The notes: generated from the letters alone by a model not told the origin. Shown: positions 13,300-25,005, numbered from the stretch's first letter. The stretch is 64,000 nt of DNA from Anthoceros angustus (GCA_010909165.1 VJWM01000107.1:62001-126000), one strand, 5' to 3'. Numbers and translations: made by a program.

Positions 13300-14648
13300 C
13301 AGGCCGCTGCCAGAGTGTGTAACGCACGCTGTGCCTCCAAGTTGGAGGATGGTGTGGTGGAGTCATGGGAAGGCTAGCCACTCAAATCGCCTTCCAGGGA
13401 TACGAACAAAGACTGCCAGTCTCCCAAGCGGCCTTTGGCATGTGCAACTAACACACTGGGTATGAGAGGCCTATGGACGGGGGCAGCAATTTTCCACCTT
13501 GGAAAGAAGTGAACCCCTGATATAATTTTGTATAAGCATTCCAGGCTAGTATGTAGTTACAGGAGTGTTGGAGGCAACACAACGAGGCAGCTTTTTCGTC
13601 CTTGAGCAAACAGCCTCTATCTAAGCTTTCCAGCAGGTAAGCAGTCTACATTATCACGCTTTGTGATGTAACTGAACCTTGCAAGCGCTTGGTCGATCAA
13701 CTGACTAGCGTATGGAACATGCTGTTGTGGCTGCAGAAGTGTTCGCGGTGGAACGGGGAGATGGTGAGATGCGGGAAGCCCTCTCATCTCATGATTGGAT
13801 TCCACCTGCGCTGCCGGGAGTCTTATGTAAAACATAGCCCTCTTTTTCTGTATGGACTGGACTTGCATACTTCGTGTTTGCCGGGTTTGCATTATAAGAC
13901 CTGCGCAAAACTCACACTATCATTTTCAATCCTGAAGTAAGGCTTCCGATTTAAGGGCCCATCGGGCCAGTGCATGCTCTGGGAATGAACTTCCAACTAC
14001 AGCTTGTCTGTTTGACACACTTCAACGACGATCACCTCCAGATGCGGCACCTGCACAGTGGACTGTAAAAGTTCCTGGTTTCATCGTCGTCATTCACTAG
14101 ACTACATGTCTGAGCTGAAAACTACCCTGCTGTCGGATTTTAAGGACGACGATTATGGGTAGGTCCGCTTCAGAAAGGTTCTTTTTAGGGAGGCATATAG
14201 CATTACCTACCTTCTTGCTCTTGCATTTGCATTTGCTGATAAATGTCCAAGCCCTTTCTCCTTCGCTCTGCTAAGCATACGCTGCTAGAATACCTGCTTT
14301 GATGCTTCCACACTTCCCGTACACCCTACCCAAGATGCTACCGACGAAAACATCTGACTCACGGAACTCACAGCCTGAGCATGTACACTTCCCATACATC
14401 CTACCAAGATGCTACCGACGAATCAATCTGACTCACAGATTTCACAGCCTGAGCGTGTATCTTTTCCTTTGTGCAATGACTTGACGTTGATATATTATGG
14501 CCATGCACAGGGGCAATTTCCTCTGCCAGGATGGCACACGCTTACAGAGCACTGGCAGTAGTCCGACCATCCGGTCTCACACCTTTACGCTGTAAATGGG
14601 CGAAATCTCTGCTTCTTCGGAGTCCTCCTGTGCAAAATTCCTAACCCG
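13300..14648. other. Intergenic, no gene seen
   Basis: Probably begins with the PIN 3' UTR. No reading frame of recognisable family is present on either strand. It contains one 75-base tandem duplication at 14311-14460. Confidence 0.6.
14311..14460. repeat. 75-bp tandem duplication
   Basis: Two adjacent imperfect copies with a 75-base period starting at 14311 and 14386; both carry CAAGATGCTACCGACGAA and CACAGCCTGAGC. The second copy differs by a few substitutions and small indels. It abuts the left edge of the RSH1/PPR-derived duplication. Confidence 0.85.
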
Positions 14649-15915
14649 CTTATGCTCGATTGGACAGAAAGGTAGTCTGAAGTCATTTTCTTATAAAACT
14701 CGCAAGCTTGACCTTGTACTGTATAGAGGGAGACACACTTCCTGTTGGTTGAAGTATCTTGTGTGAGTGATGAAACAGGGGTCTGATTTTCCCTCCATCA
14801 CTCCCTTTCCAGCCGATGGGGATGTGGCGAAGTGGTTGGAGGACTTCCCTAATTGGGGGGAGGTCTTGGATCATCGCCTCCAGCTGAAGGCAATTCAAAA
14901 GCGCCTGCTGAATGCCAAAGCCACTTGCAGGTGGACTCCTCCCCATGGCACTATCAGGACTGGCTCACGACCAAGCTCTGTGCTAGTACTCATCTGTTGT
15001 TCGAGGTCGACGGCAAGTGGCTCCTCTCCTTCAAGACTGTTGGACGAGAAGATGAAGTAAGCTTCCCCCACCTTGACCTGGCTGCAGGAGATGGTTCAGG
15101 TGAGTGCCCCCCTTTTCCAAGGCTTTGTGCAGGAATCCTTGACTTTCGAGCAGTTGGCCACGTTCAGAGGCCTTCTTCGCCAGTGTATCAGTTTTGCTGG
15201 GCAGGCGAACGGGGTGGTGCCCCGTTTTTGTCTGCCCTACGCGTCATTCGCTCTTGGTTGAGGAAACTCGGCTGACTCCAGTCCGGTTGGGGTCGTGGCC
15301 TGCTGCCGCCGCCTTCCCGTTTTATGTCTAGGGGCTTGGATTTCTTTCATGGCTCCTTGTTCTACCTTGGGGCCCTGCTTGGTCTCTGTTCTTGCCTCTC
15401 AGACCATTTTTGGTCTGGTGCTGTTCTTGGCTCTCGTCACGAGCTTCAATGAAATATCAGAGTTGTTTGAACTGTCTTGCTAGTTTGACAGGTCGCCGTC
15501 AACGCTTATTCAACTTCTACATCTAACCAGCCACGAGCAAGAGGAATACGTAGAAGTGGTGTCAATTGTAGAGGAAGGAAAAGAGGTGGACCTAAGCTCC
15601 ACACTCTCAGAGAATGCTGACAACTGAGGTCTTCGATCCGGTACTTCAACAGCTTCACGACTCACTAACAAGGTGCGTCAACATCGTTAAAACTTACTGT
15701 GTTGGCTTGTGGCAATTCTCTCCTGTACACTGGCGCGGGTGTTGTGTACAACAGGTGAGACTGTTGAGGTCTATGCTTCAGTGGGAACAGGAGTGTTGAC
15801 CTCCACGAATGCAGATTCAGCAGTGCTGACAGAGTTGCTTGTAATAAGGTGGCCAGACGGTGACACAATGCGCATGCCTTCTGGAAGCACAGCCTCTGTT
15901 GCAGCTTGTCGCATG
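14649..15915 (+). pseudogene. RSH1-derived genomic fragment (pseudogene), interrupted
   Basis: Degenerate copy of the 3' part of the RSH1 gene at 53473-58838, here on the opposite strand. The piece 14655-14790 matches the RSH1 exon/intron around 54250-54400, and 15455-15915 matches about 53568-54075. The copy keeps intron sequence, for instance between AACAAGGTGCGTCAACATC and ACAACAGGTGAGACTGTTGA, so it arose by DNA-level duplication and not by retroposition. Reading frames are broken: the exon beginning VRLLRSMLQWEQE hits stops within a few codons. At about 14790-15455 an unrelated segment replaces about 180 bases of RSH1. At 15915 the RSH1 match switches directly to PPR-derived sequence. 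Confidence 0.85.
14790..15455. other. Unidentified segment inserted in the RSH1-like copy
   Basis: About 665 bases with no match to the RSH1 gene or to anything else in the window. It is moderately GC-rich and has overlapping plus-strand stretches that read like coding sequence, for example DVAKWLEDFPNWGEVLDHR (from about 14820) and APLFQGFVQESLTFEQLA (from about 15106). These lie in different frames and I do not recognise a family. It could be a transposon fragment; no terminal repeats were seen. Confidence 0.4.
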
Positions 15916-16762
15916 GGCTGCCAACTTTGCATACATGTTCACCAAACTACTGCATACAAACTCATCGGTTTGAAGTCCTCTTTCTCTGGTTTCTGCATGA
16001 AGCTGCCTCCCTTTATCCAACGCCAGGGTGCCCACACTTGCACATGCCTGCAGGAGGGAAACAGATGTCACAGAAACAGGTGCTGCTCTGCTGCCTTGGT
16101 GCATAGCACTGAGAAGGTGAAGGGCTTCTATCCCCTTCTGCAAATAAGCTGCAATGATGGCATTCCAGGTCACCACATCTTTCCAAGGGAGTCCGTCAAA
16201 CATGTGCTCAGCATCCTTTACGCTGCCGCACTTTGCATACATGTTTACCAAACTATTGGCTGTAAACACATCAGCTTGAAGCCCTCGTCCTCTAACTTGT
16301 GCATGAAGCAGCTTCTCTTTCTCCGAAGCGCTAATGCCCTCACTGGCACATGCCTGCAGGAGGCAGACAAATGAGGATTGGGTGCACCACGCATTCCTCT
16401 TGCATAGATCCATGTAGACGAAAAGCTTCCTGCCCCATGCCTTGCTGTGAATATCCAGCTATCATGGCACTCCTTGAGACCACACTTATCTCACTGAGGC
16501 CATCAAACACAAAAGCGAGCTAGAATGTGGGAATTGTTTCCCCCGTGCCCCTCCTGGAACCCAAGAATCCTCCTAGTCCTGGACCGACGGGGATAGGTGG
16601 TAGTCTTGGAAAGGTGCTGCAACTCGCGGCTTCCTCGTTTCCAAGCGGTTTGTAGCCTGAAGTCACTTTGAGCACGAGATCCTCCTAGACGTCGTTACCG
16701 CACACCAGTTTGGATTGTGGACACAAACTGTGGCCCGTCACTGGAGCTGGGAGATATGGGAG
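15915..16762 (-). pseudogene. PPR-derived pseudogene fragment with 5' flank
   Basis: Read on the minus strand, 16762-16531 matches the 5' flank and start of the second PPR gene (about 49480-49750). The sequence then jumps to the equivalent of 51364-51980, that is, repeats 5-6 of that gene. Diagnostic shared phrases are NSLVNMYAKCGS, DVVTWNAIIAAY, ALHLLSAMHQ and LQTDEFVCSSLVNMYAK. About 1.6 kb of the parent gene is missing at the first junction and another 1.6 kb at the junction with RSH1 sequence near 15915. Frameshifts and substitutions break the frame, so no functional protein is expected. Confidence 0.88.
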
Positions 16763-16791
16763 GATAATTACTCGAGGATAATGACCTAATC

Positions 16792-17368
16792 AGTAACACC
16801 CTCTCAACGGGGTGGGGAAAACCACGCAGTTAGAAGCAAACTAGGGTAATAAATCAACACCAGACACAGCACTAGGCCTCCAAGTAGCCCGCCCTCCTCT
16901 TCTAGGAGGACTCGCAGACAGCACTCTTGCCGCTGCTCTTTATTCTTAGATCACGAGTCAACAAGAACATACAGAGCTGGAGGGCTAGAGAGAACTCCCA
17001 TCTTTGCCTAAGCTAGGAGCTTAGCTCTCTCTTCACTTGACCTCCTCCACAAAAGCTCCTTCACAAGACTCCTTCCGTGCTTACGCCCAAGCAACAAGTG
17101 CTCTCAAGGCATAGCCCAAGCATCAAGTGCTCTCAAGGCAACCCAAGCAACAAGTGCTCTCAAGGTTGAACCCATGTCTTTAGCCTGTAGGTCTCCTTTA
17201 TACTCAAGCCCTAGCTACAATCTTAGTAACTACTTACTTAAGCTTTAAGCTATTATTTACTACCACACTTCCTAGGGCTGCATGCTTAACATGCTCTTAG
17301 TAAGTCGCTCTTCTAAACATGCCTCGCATGGAGCTTTCTTACAAAGCACTCAAGCCGACTTTGTTACT
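16792..17368 (-). repeat. 3' LTR of the Ty3/gypsy element
   Basis: 577 bases, closely similar to 21818-22392. Relative to the other LTR it carries several extra 2-4 base insertions, such as within the phrase near 16855-16885 and near 16940-16965. Ends are AGTAAC and GTTACT on the plus strand. Confidence 0.93.
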
Positions 17369-17385
17369 TCCTCCCCACTAGGAAG
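17369..17385 (-). other. Polypurine tract
   Basis: On the minus strand a purine-rich run (CTAGTGGGGAGGA) sits immediately before the 3' LTR, the expected priming site for plus-strand DNA synthesis. Confidence 0.8.
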
Positions 17386-17539
17386 AATCACGCCTCGGTG
17401 ATAACCATGTAATGAGCAATCATCCAAGAGCCTTTGGATATCCTCTAATGTTACCAAACCGGTATTGAGATCCCACGCAACTTTACCATGTATTGTGGTA
17501 GAGTTCCACGCCTCGTAGCCACGCTACCTGCAAGGAATT

Positions 17540-18620
17540 CTTCAATCTCCGCAGTCCTTGATCATCTTTGCGAGGATCGTACTTCTTCTGTCCATGTCCT
17601 CTTTCTCCTTGCTCGCACAAATGGCTTGATTGAAACATGAAACACATTGTGTGCAAAAATCCAACAGTAAGTCCAACTTATAAGCGACTTCTCCAATGCG
17701 CTCAGGACAACATAAGGACCTCCATACTTTGGCCTCAACTTTAGAGACAAACCTTGGGGTAGTGTGAAATGCTTCAATTTCACCCAAACCTTATCCCCAA
17801 CATTGAAGAGCTTTCTCCGTGCTTATCAAGATATCTCTTGACGTGCTTGAGCCTTGGCTAATATCTTTTGGCAATCTCATGCCTAGCCTTCAACCGCTCA
17901 ACAAATTGGCGTGGATCTCCGTGGTAGTATCGAAAACTTCAGATTTAGCATGGATACTACATCCGTACCGAGTTTCCACTCATCTCAAAGGGACTATATC
18001 CCCAAGGAGCTATGCGGTGTTATTGTAACAAAACTCCGCATCATCAAGATGATCAGCCCAATCTCTCTGATCAATCTGCACATAGTGCCTCAAGTATTCT
18101 TCTTGGATTCGGTTGACTCGCTCTGTTAGCCCATCAAGATCCGGATGGTATGCGACTCATGCATAATCGCACATTCAACTTCTCATCAAGTGCTGCCAAA
18201 ATTCTCCGTGAATCTTGGATCTCTATCACTCACAATCTGCGGGCAAGCCATGATACTTGTACATACTTCTTGAACAAGTTGCCCTGGCCACCGCTTCTTG
18301 GTGGGGATGAAGTGCGCTTGTGGTGAACCTATCCACCACCGTCATGATAGTATAACCATTCGGGAGGCAAAGGCATGATGAAGTCCATAGAAATACTTTT
18401 CCATGGCCCTCTTGGAATAGGTAGGTAACAAACCTCTTGGTTTAGCTGTTTCTACCTTATCCTGACAAACAAAGACATGCCTTGACATAGTCTAATGTAT
18501 CTTGATACATTCCTCGCCAAGAAATGCCTTCTTCAACTTCTCATAAGTTGAATCACCTCCACGGTGACCGACTTGGCACATCATGACATTCAAGTAACTT
18601 CTTCTTCAAGCCTCTGAGTT
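17540..18620 (-). pseudogene. Integrase remnant of the Ty3/gypsy element
   Basis: Decayed integrase. Fragments in shifting frames resemble the zinc-binding region (HRGGDSTYEKLKK), the core (SMDFIMPLP; DWADHLDDAEFCYNNT) and the C-terminal part (KLRPKYGGPYVVL). Multiple stops and frameshifts prevent a functional enzyme. No chromodomain could be confirmed after the last fragment. Confidence 0.75.
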
Positions 18621-18625
18621 AGGAA

Positions 18626-20229
18626 TCACAACTCTCTTGCTTTGTATATCAACAAACCATCTCTGAGTTTGAACTTGCTTCCTTTCTCTGCCACCCCATT
18701 CATCCAGTCCTGCACTTCAGGATCTTGCAGATAAGCTTCCTTAATCTCTTTGTGAGTATCCACAGGCTCAATCACACTTGCCATTGCCTTCAGTCCTTGA
18801 CTCTGTTTGCGACTCAACGCATCTGCAACCTTATTCTCCTTTCCAGGTTTGTATTTCAGAGTCACATCATACATAGCTAGGAAATCCTGCCATCTAGCTT
18901 GCCTCGCATTCAACTTCAACTGGTTGGAGAAGTATGTTGTCGATATTATCGATACGACAAAAGACCTACCCAAGAGATAGTGCCTCCAAGCCTTTAGGCG
19001 GTGGATGGCGGTCATTTCCTTCTCATAGGTGGGATACTTCATCTCATAAGGATGCAACTTCCTTGACTCAAAAGCTAACGGCTTTTGGTCCCGCATCAAA
19101 ACTCCACCTATAGCCATGTCCGAGGCATCACAATACACTTCTACATCTTTCTTGGGGTCATACATTCCCAACAGGAGTAGTACTCAACTTCTCTTTCAAG
19201 TATTCAAAGGCCGCTTGACAATCGATCCCACTTCCAAGCTTTTGATGTCTTCAAGAGGTCAGTTTTGGGGGCTGCTATCTTAGCGAACATATGTACAAAC
19301 CTCATGTACAGAGAAGCCAAACCCATAAAGCTCTGTACCTCATGAATGTTCCGAGGGGGCTGCCAATCTTGAATGGCTTTAACTTTATCAGGATCCATCC
19401 TGATGCCCTCGGCAGAGACAATAAAACCTAAGAATGGAATCTCTGTCTTGACGAAATCACACTTCTTGATTGCCAAGAACAAAGAATTCTCTCTTAGCTT
19501 TTGTAACACTTCTCTTAAGTGTTCAGCATGTTCCTCCAAGGTATGGCTAAAGATCAAAATGTCATCCTGATAGATTACAACACACTTGTCCACCAGATCT
19601 ATGAATATAGTATTCATAAGTGTCTGAAATGTGGCAGGTGCATTAGTAAGTCCAAATGGCATGACCAAAAATTCAAAAGCCCCATACCTAGTCCTACAAG
19701 TTGTTTTGTACTCATGCCCCTCGAATCGATCCGATAGTACCGCCATCGATCCAGGTGAAATACTTGGCACCCTTCAACTGTCGAACATATCATCCATTCT
19801 AGGCAAAGGATATGCATTCTTGATTGTAATCGATTGAGCTCGTAATCCGGACACAATCGAGTCCTCCATTCTTTTGCGTGAACAATACGCACCAAAGGAG
19901 ACTTAGAAACTCGACATATCCCTTTGCCAGGTTGGATAGTTGTCGCTGAGTTCTTGCAACTCATCCTGTGACAATCTATACGGTGCTCTTGAAGGAGGCG
20001 TACTCCCTGGCTTCAAGTCAATCTCATGATCTACTACTCTGCGAGACGGCAATGGTGGCAACTTATCTGGCATCAAATCCTTGAACTCATCCAGTATAGC
20101 TTGTACTTCTTTTGGGATGTCTTTCACCTCTGTGGAATCTTCTTCTAGACCATCCTCTAGTCCTTGGAGTACAACTAAGTATAGCTCCTTCTTTTCCGAG
20201 ATCCTTCTTAAGCTCTCTTTTGAAATCAA
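18626..20229 (-). pseudogene. Reverse transcriptase and RNase H of the Ty3/gypsy element, broken
   Basis: The RT starts near LPPLPSRRVVDHEIDLKPG (about 20060) and continues at 19770-19204 with [17 protein letters not shown] and the catalytic [10 protein letters not shown], then [18 protein letters not shown]. RNase H at 19171-18626 has VYCDASDMAIGGVLMR, YPTYEKEMTAI and KVADALSRK. At least two frameshifts separate the RT start, RT core and RNase H. The catalytic Asp pair of RT is preserved. Confidence 0.9.
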
Positions 20230-20359
20230 TGTCTTGATGGAGTCTCAAGCTCGGCTAACACTAGCACAACTCACCTTGTGCTTCGGATATCTCAATAGTG
20301 CGAGACTTAACATCCATATACACTTCATTGGATCTCATCCACTCCGGGCCTAAGATGAT

Positions 20360-20777
20360 ATCATGGTCATCCATCTCGACGTGAAACTCTCATTTCCTTG
20401 CCATGCTTCACTTGCAGCTTTACTCCATGCAATTCACCCAAATTGCGAGTCCCTTTAGCTTGCTTGATTCCATATGGCGTGGAAGTTTCAGTCCATTCAA
20501 GACCAAGCTCTCTTGCCTTACTAGGAGTTATAAAATTGTGGGTGGCTGCAGAATCCAACAACAACTCTACATCTAAGCCATTCATCTTCCCACATATATA
20601 CATGAGATCTCCACCTTTCCTCATTATAGTGTCATCCTTGACACTAGATGACTCACCACATGTCTTCACAACATGTGGCCCCGCCACACTGGGCTCCTCG
20701 GGAAGTTCTTGAATCGGCTCTTGGAGCAGTGGATTGGCAGCAACAAATTCAAGTTGGGAGCTCCAACATGTGGACAA
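20360..20777 (-). pseudogene. Retroviral-type aspartic protease fragment
   Basis: Contains LLDSAATHNFITPSKARELG, the Ty3/gypsy protease active-site region. The usual third residue of the D-S-G/T-G catalytic triplet is Ala here (DSA), which would be expected to impair activity. A 29-base phrase (CTCGGGAAGTTCTTGAATCG onward) at about 20697 is repeated near 20822, showing a small local duplication between protease and gag. Confidence 0.8.
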
Positions 20778-20780
20778 TTC

Positions 20781-21787
20781 CTAGCAAAGTGTCCTGTTCT
20801 CCCCACATAACACACACAGGCTCCTCGGGAAGTTCTTGAATCGGCTCTTCCACGACCCTGTTATCTCCTCTAGCTCGGCCTCGCCAAGAGTCTCATTGGT
20901 TCCACTATTCAGTGGTGGTAGCTCGTCCTCTCCTCTAGATCTACCACGAGACCTAGGATATCTTCCTCTTGATACGGTGCCTCTTGAATAAACATATCCG
21001 GTATAGCATCTGCTGCGCCATGGCCTCTTGCGTGTTTGAGGATTAGTCAAAGCTATCCTATTTTGAGCCCATCTCTTAAGGCCGTTGATAAACTTGTGGA
21101 GTTTGTCCCGCTCATGCATCTCTGGACATTGCAAGACAATAGAGCTAAACTCACTCACATACTCCCGCAAAGTTCCAGTATGCTTGACATTGTCGAGCAT
21201 CCTTCGCGCCAAACTCGCTGCATTAGCGGGTTGGAAACGGAGTTGCAGCGCTTGCTTGAAGTCCGCCCATGTGAAGATTGTGGCTGCGATTGCCTTGCCT
21301 TACGTTCTCAACGTAAGTCCTCCACCAAGTAAGAGCATAATCCTCTAAGAAATTCGTGGCGTGCTTCACGTACTCATCTTCGGCACTCGCATGATTCGAG
21401 TACGCCCAAAGAGAAAACCAAGAACTGATTTTCTACGTCACGCTCGCCTTTATAAGTCTTTGGGGCTGTATGCTCACCTCAACTTAGACTTTTGGCGATC
21501 GCTCTCGCTCAGCTCCACTTCTTCCGGCTCTTCTTCAACGAGCTACCGCCTTTAATCTCCTGATCCATGGCATCAAGTCTCCTCATGATCTTTTGGAGCT
21601 GGTCCTCTATGGTGGTGCCGGTCCTCTGCTCCGAAGTTCCTTCCTCCGCTGTTCTCACAACTTGCGGACTCGCCTGTGGCTCTTCCACAGCGGCTTCGGT
21701 AAGCGGGGCCTTATCTTTCCGGCGGCGTACCCTTTCCACTCTACTCGGCTCAGCAGGATCTGCCATCTCCACTAGCGTACTAGTCAA
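20781..21787 (-). pseudogene. Gag of the Ty3/gypsy element, broken
   Basis: Starts at 21787 with MTSTLVEMADPAEPSRVERV just inside the primer site. The capsid-like part is at 21212-20781 (ARRMLDNVKHTGTLREYVSE). A degenerate zinc knuckle lies near 20840-20790 (CYVGRTGHFARNC), where a Val stands where the second Cys of CX2C is expected. Frameshifts separate the pieces. Confidence 0.8.
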
Positions 21788-21802
21788 AGATGCTTCAACC
21801 TA

Positions 21803-21815
21803 TGCTCTGATACCA
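21803..21815 (-). other. Primer binding site (initiator tRNA-Met type)
   Basis: Minus strand reads TGGTATCAGAGCA, the standard complement of the 3' end of tRNA-Met used by many plant LTR retrotransposons. It lies two bases inside the 5' LTR. Confidence 0.92.
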
Positions 21816-21817
21816 CA

Positions 21818-22392
21818 AGTAACACCCCCTCAACGGGGTGGGGAAAACCACGCAGTTAGAAGCAAAAACCAAGGTAATAAATCAACACAGACAAGACTAG
21901 GCCTCCAAGTAGCCCGCCTCCTCTTCTAGGAGGACTCAGACAAGACTCTTGCCGCTCTTTATTCTTAGATCACGAGTCAACAAGAACATACAGTGGAGGG
22001 CTAGAGAGAACTCCCCATCTTTGCCTAAGCTAGGAGCTTAGCTCTCTTCACTTGACCTCCTCCACAAAGCTCCTTCACAAGACTCCCTTCCGTGCTTACG
22101 CCCAAGCAACAAGTGCTCTCAAGGCATAGCCCAAGCATCAAGTGCTCTCAAGGCGCAACCCAAGCAACAAGTGCTCTCAAGGTTGAACCGAACTGTCTTT
22201 AGCCAGGCGAGGTCTCCTTTATACTCAAGCCCTAGCTACAATCTTAGTAACTACTTACTTAAGCTTTAAGCTATTATTTACTACCATACACTTCCTAGGG
22301 CTGCATGCTTAACATGCTCTTAGTAAGCTGCTCTTCTAAACATGCCTCTGCATGGAGCTTTCTTGCAAAGCACTCAAGCCAGCTTTGTTACT
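21818..22392 (-). repeat. 5' LTR of the Ty3/gypsy element
   Basis: 575 bases matching 16792-17368. It contains a tandem phrase CAAGTGCTCTCAAGG repeated three times (about 22108-22182), also present in the other LTR. Ends AGTAAC/GTTACT, followed by the target duplication TAATC. Confidence 0.93.
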
Positions 22393-22625
22393 TAATCCAT
22401 AAATCGAATATGGTTTGCGTAGTGGCATGACTCGAAAAAATTAAGACATTTGGCAAAGGGATGCCGGACAACTATATCGGCTACTTATGTCCGGACAATG
22501 TACTCCTCTACTTAGACATCTTTGCATACATGGTTTAGTCTACATAGCCAACTATATTGCATACACCAACCAATGCCATAAAAGAAAAAGCGTTGAATTT
22601 ATGGGTCTATGAATTGTAAATTGCT

Positions 22626-22871
22626 GGAACAAAACTAAATGCCTTCAGACATACTCTACAACGAATTACTATGATTTTTTTTCAATTTGTTCTTTGCGGG
22701 GGCTCTCTATTGTCGGGCCACTCCAAAGATGGAAGGGCATGACTTTGAACAGAATCAAATATCTTCAAACATACTCTGCAATGAATTACTATGATTTTTT
22801 TTCTTAACTCGTATTGTTTGCGAGGGCTCTCTATTGTCGGGCCCCTCCAAAGATAGAAGGGCAAGACTTTG
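22626..22871. repeat. 120-bp tandem duplication
   Basis: Two imperfect copies, period 120 bases, sharing CTTCARACATACTCT, GAATTACTATGATTTTTTTT and GGGCTCTCTATTGTCGGGCC. Confidence 0.88.
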
Positions 22872-23842
22872 AAAATTGTTGTACAAGGGATTGTAGCAAG
22901 CAATGCCACTTTGACATTTTGGGCTCAATTGCTCTATTATTTATTTCTCTAAATTCTTTAAGAAATTAGGTGAGAAGGCGATTTTAACAAATCGCGTCAT
23001 GTTTGGACAATCAAACATCAAGCCACAATAGCAGCCCGTTTTTATTGATCGTCGAATTATAAAAAGCTTCTAAGCTTTGGTTAGCACTCATCCTACATGC
23101 AAGCTTATGATCTAGCACATCTTTGGACAATTTGTGTTCCCGCAAATTGGATGCTTAAATAATCAGCCAATACTAGTTCTTATCTCAACATGTTTATGCA
23201 AAGCCCCACTCTAAGGGGGTGCACATTCCGGTGAGTGTACAACATGAAATCATTTTAGTGGTAAAAAGTAATAACCCTTCGTCGAGGAGCCCAAAACCAA
23301 AGTTTCATAAGGGGCCAAAGTTTCAGAAGGGATAATCTCGGGACGGGCGGGAAGACAAAACGAACAAAGGACAAGAGGAAAATAAGATAGGATAAATTAT
23401 TAGAAGATATAATATTAATTTTTGTAATCTCAAGTCATCAGAATTATTGGGGTCATTGTGCTCCAGGCCACTCAAACCATTTAGAGCTATCATGCTCTTC
23501 ACTCATCCACACTAGCTTATGAACTCTCATGCTTGGAATCATTTGTGAGAGCCCTCGTGCTCGAGATTCCTGGAACTAACCAAGTCCACAAGAATATCCA
23601 ACTTCTTGTTTGAGATGTGTGAAGCAATGCACATGCGTAGAGCCAAACAAGATTGCATGCAGTGGTGAGTATTTTGAAAGCATGTTCTAGCATACAAGCT
23701 CTTCATCAAGTTAGGATATCAATTCAGAGTTACAATGGCTATAATGCCTTCTCGTGCTACATCGCATTGGGTGGATTGTTGGCTATTCTCGGCATGTTAT
23801 TGAGGCCATCTTGGCTCTTGATGGCCATACTGGCTATGCTAT

Positions 23843-24000
23843 TCAGGTCATCATTGTTGTTGATGCCCAAATTGGTATTACTAAGCTATTAAGGTCATCA
23901 TCATTGTTGATGCCCATATTGCTATTACTAAGCTATTGAGGTCATCATCATTGTTGATGCCCATATTGCTATTACTAAGCTATTGAGGTCATCATCATTA
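23843..24000. repeat. 47-bp minisatellite, about three copies
   Basis: Units begin TCATTGTTGATGCCC at about 23851, 23901 and 23948; the second and third copies are nearly identical and continue ATATTGCTATTACTAAGC. Confidence 0.9.
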
Positions 24001-24340
24001 TGGTTGACCATACTAGCTACACGTGGCATCGTACTCTAATTTCAATCAATTACTTCGCTTAGTTGGAGTTGTAGTGTTCCTACGTACACCTTCAACATGT
24101 GAATGCTCTTATATGTACATACCTTGAGCATATGTATATCAATGAACAGCTATGTACGACCAGCGGCAACATGGTAAACCCACCCTAACCTGACAGTGTA
24201 TATGGTGTATGTCATCCCTCTCGACCGCTACGCAACTCCCTTGCTTATCTCTATGTTTGAAGGTGCACTAGCACACACGTGGGAATCTGGTCCACCAAAC
24301 TATTGTTAATCCTTTCGTAAAAGCTCTCTTTCAAGAATTA

Positions 24341-24516
24341 GGCATGCTGAATTTGCATTAACTCTCATTCGAGAATCTGGCATGCTGAATTTGCATTAAC
24401 TCTCATTCGAGAATCTGGCATGCTGAATTTGCATTAACTCTCATTCGAGAATCTGGCATGCTGAATTTGCATTAACTCTCATTCGAGAATCTGGCATGCT
24501 GAATTTGCATTAACTC
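24341..24516. repeat. 38-bp minisatellite, about 4.6 copies
   Basis: Units of GGCATGCTGAATTTGCATTA plus CTCTCATTCGAGAATCT start at 24341, 24379, 24417, 24455 and 24493. The middle copies are identical, so the array is young. Confidence 0.95.
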
Positions 24517-25005
24517 TTGCAAGTGAGCTCTCACCTAAACTCTCTTTAGTATTTGGCCTGCTAGATTATTATTAACTAGTGTGAAAAAACACTACCAAAA
24601 CTTTTATTATTATTATCTCGTGTAGAAGATTTCTCACTTGAGAATAACGCTCAGTAGATTATCATTAACTCATCGATTGTGGAATTGATATCTACTCATA
24701 CTTGGCTGAGGAGGTATATGGAGCCGTGCTGGAGCGTTGTTCAGGAAGTGGTTCTCAAGGGTTTTGGAGCGGTGAGCGGTGTTCTCAAGGGTCTCCTTTA
24801 CATGTATGACCTACGATTTTTTTGGCTTCTCTAATTTTTGCCTTAGGCGTTACTGTACCCCACCCGGAATCTTCTACGGATATGAAGTTTAGAATTGTGA
24901 TTCCGGGCCAGGGTCTTTTTCCAGGTCTCCCCAATATAATGCGGGCCACCCAATCTGCGCCTGTCAAGGACACCCCTTGCCAGGTCTACTCTCAGCTTTG
25001 CTCTA

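Larger units (their letters stand above)
16787..22397 (-). mobile_element. Ty3/gypsy LTR retrotransposon, full-length but defective
   Basis: Element 16792-22392 in minus orientation, flanked by the 5-base target duplication TAATC at 16787-16791 and 22393-22397. It has two closely similar LTRs (16792-17368 and 21818-22392) with short inverted ends AGTAAC..GTTACT. A tRNA-Met primer site lies next to the 5' LTR and a purine tract next to the 3' LTR. The internal order is gag, protease, reverse transcriptase, RNase H, integrase, which defines Ty3/gypsy. The coding region is broken by stops and frameshifts throughout, so it is non-autonomous. The structure is otherwise intact, pointing to an old but not deeply eroded insertion. 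Confidence 0.93.

Noticed and set aside
24341-24516. 38-bp array considered as a CRISPR-like array.
   Set aside because: The copies are directly adjacent without variable spacers and the host is a plant nuclear genome; it is a minisatellite.
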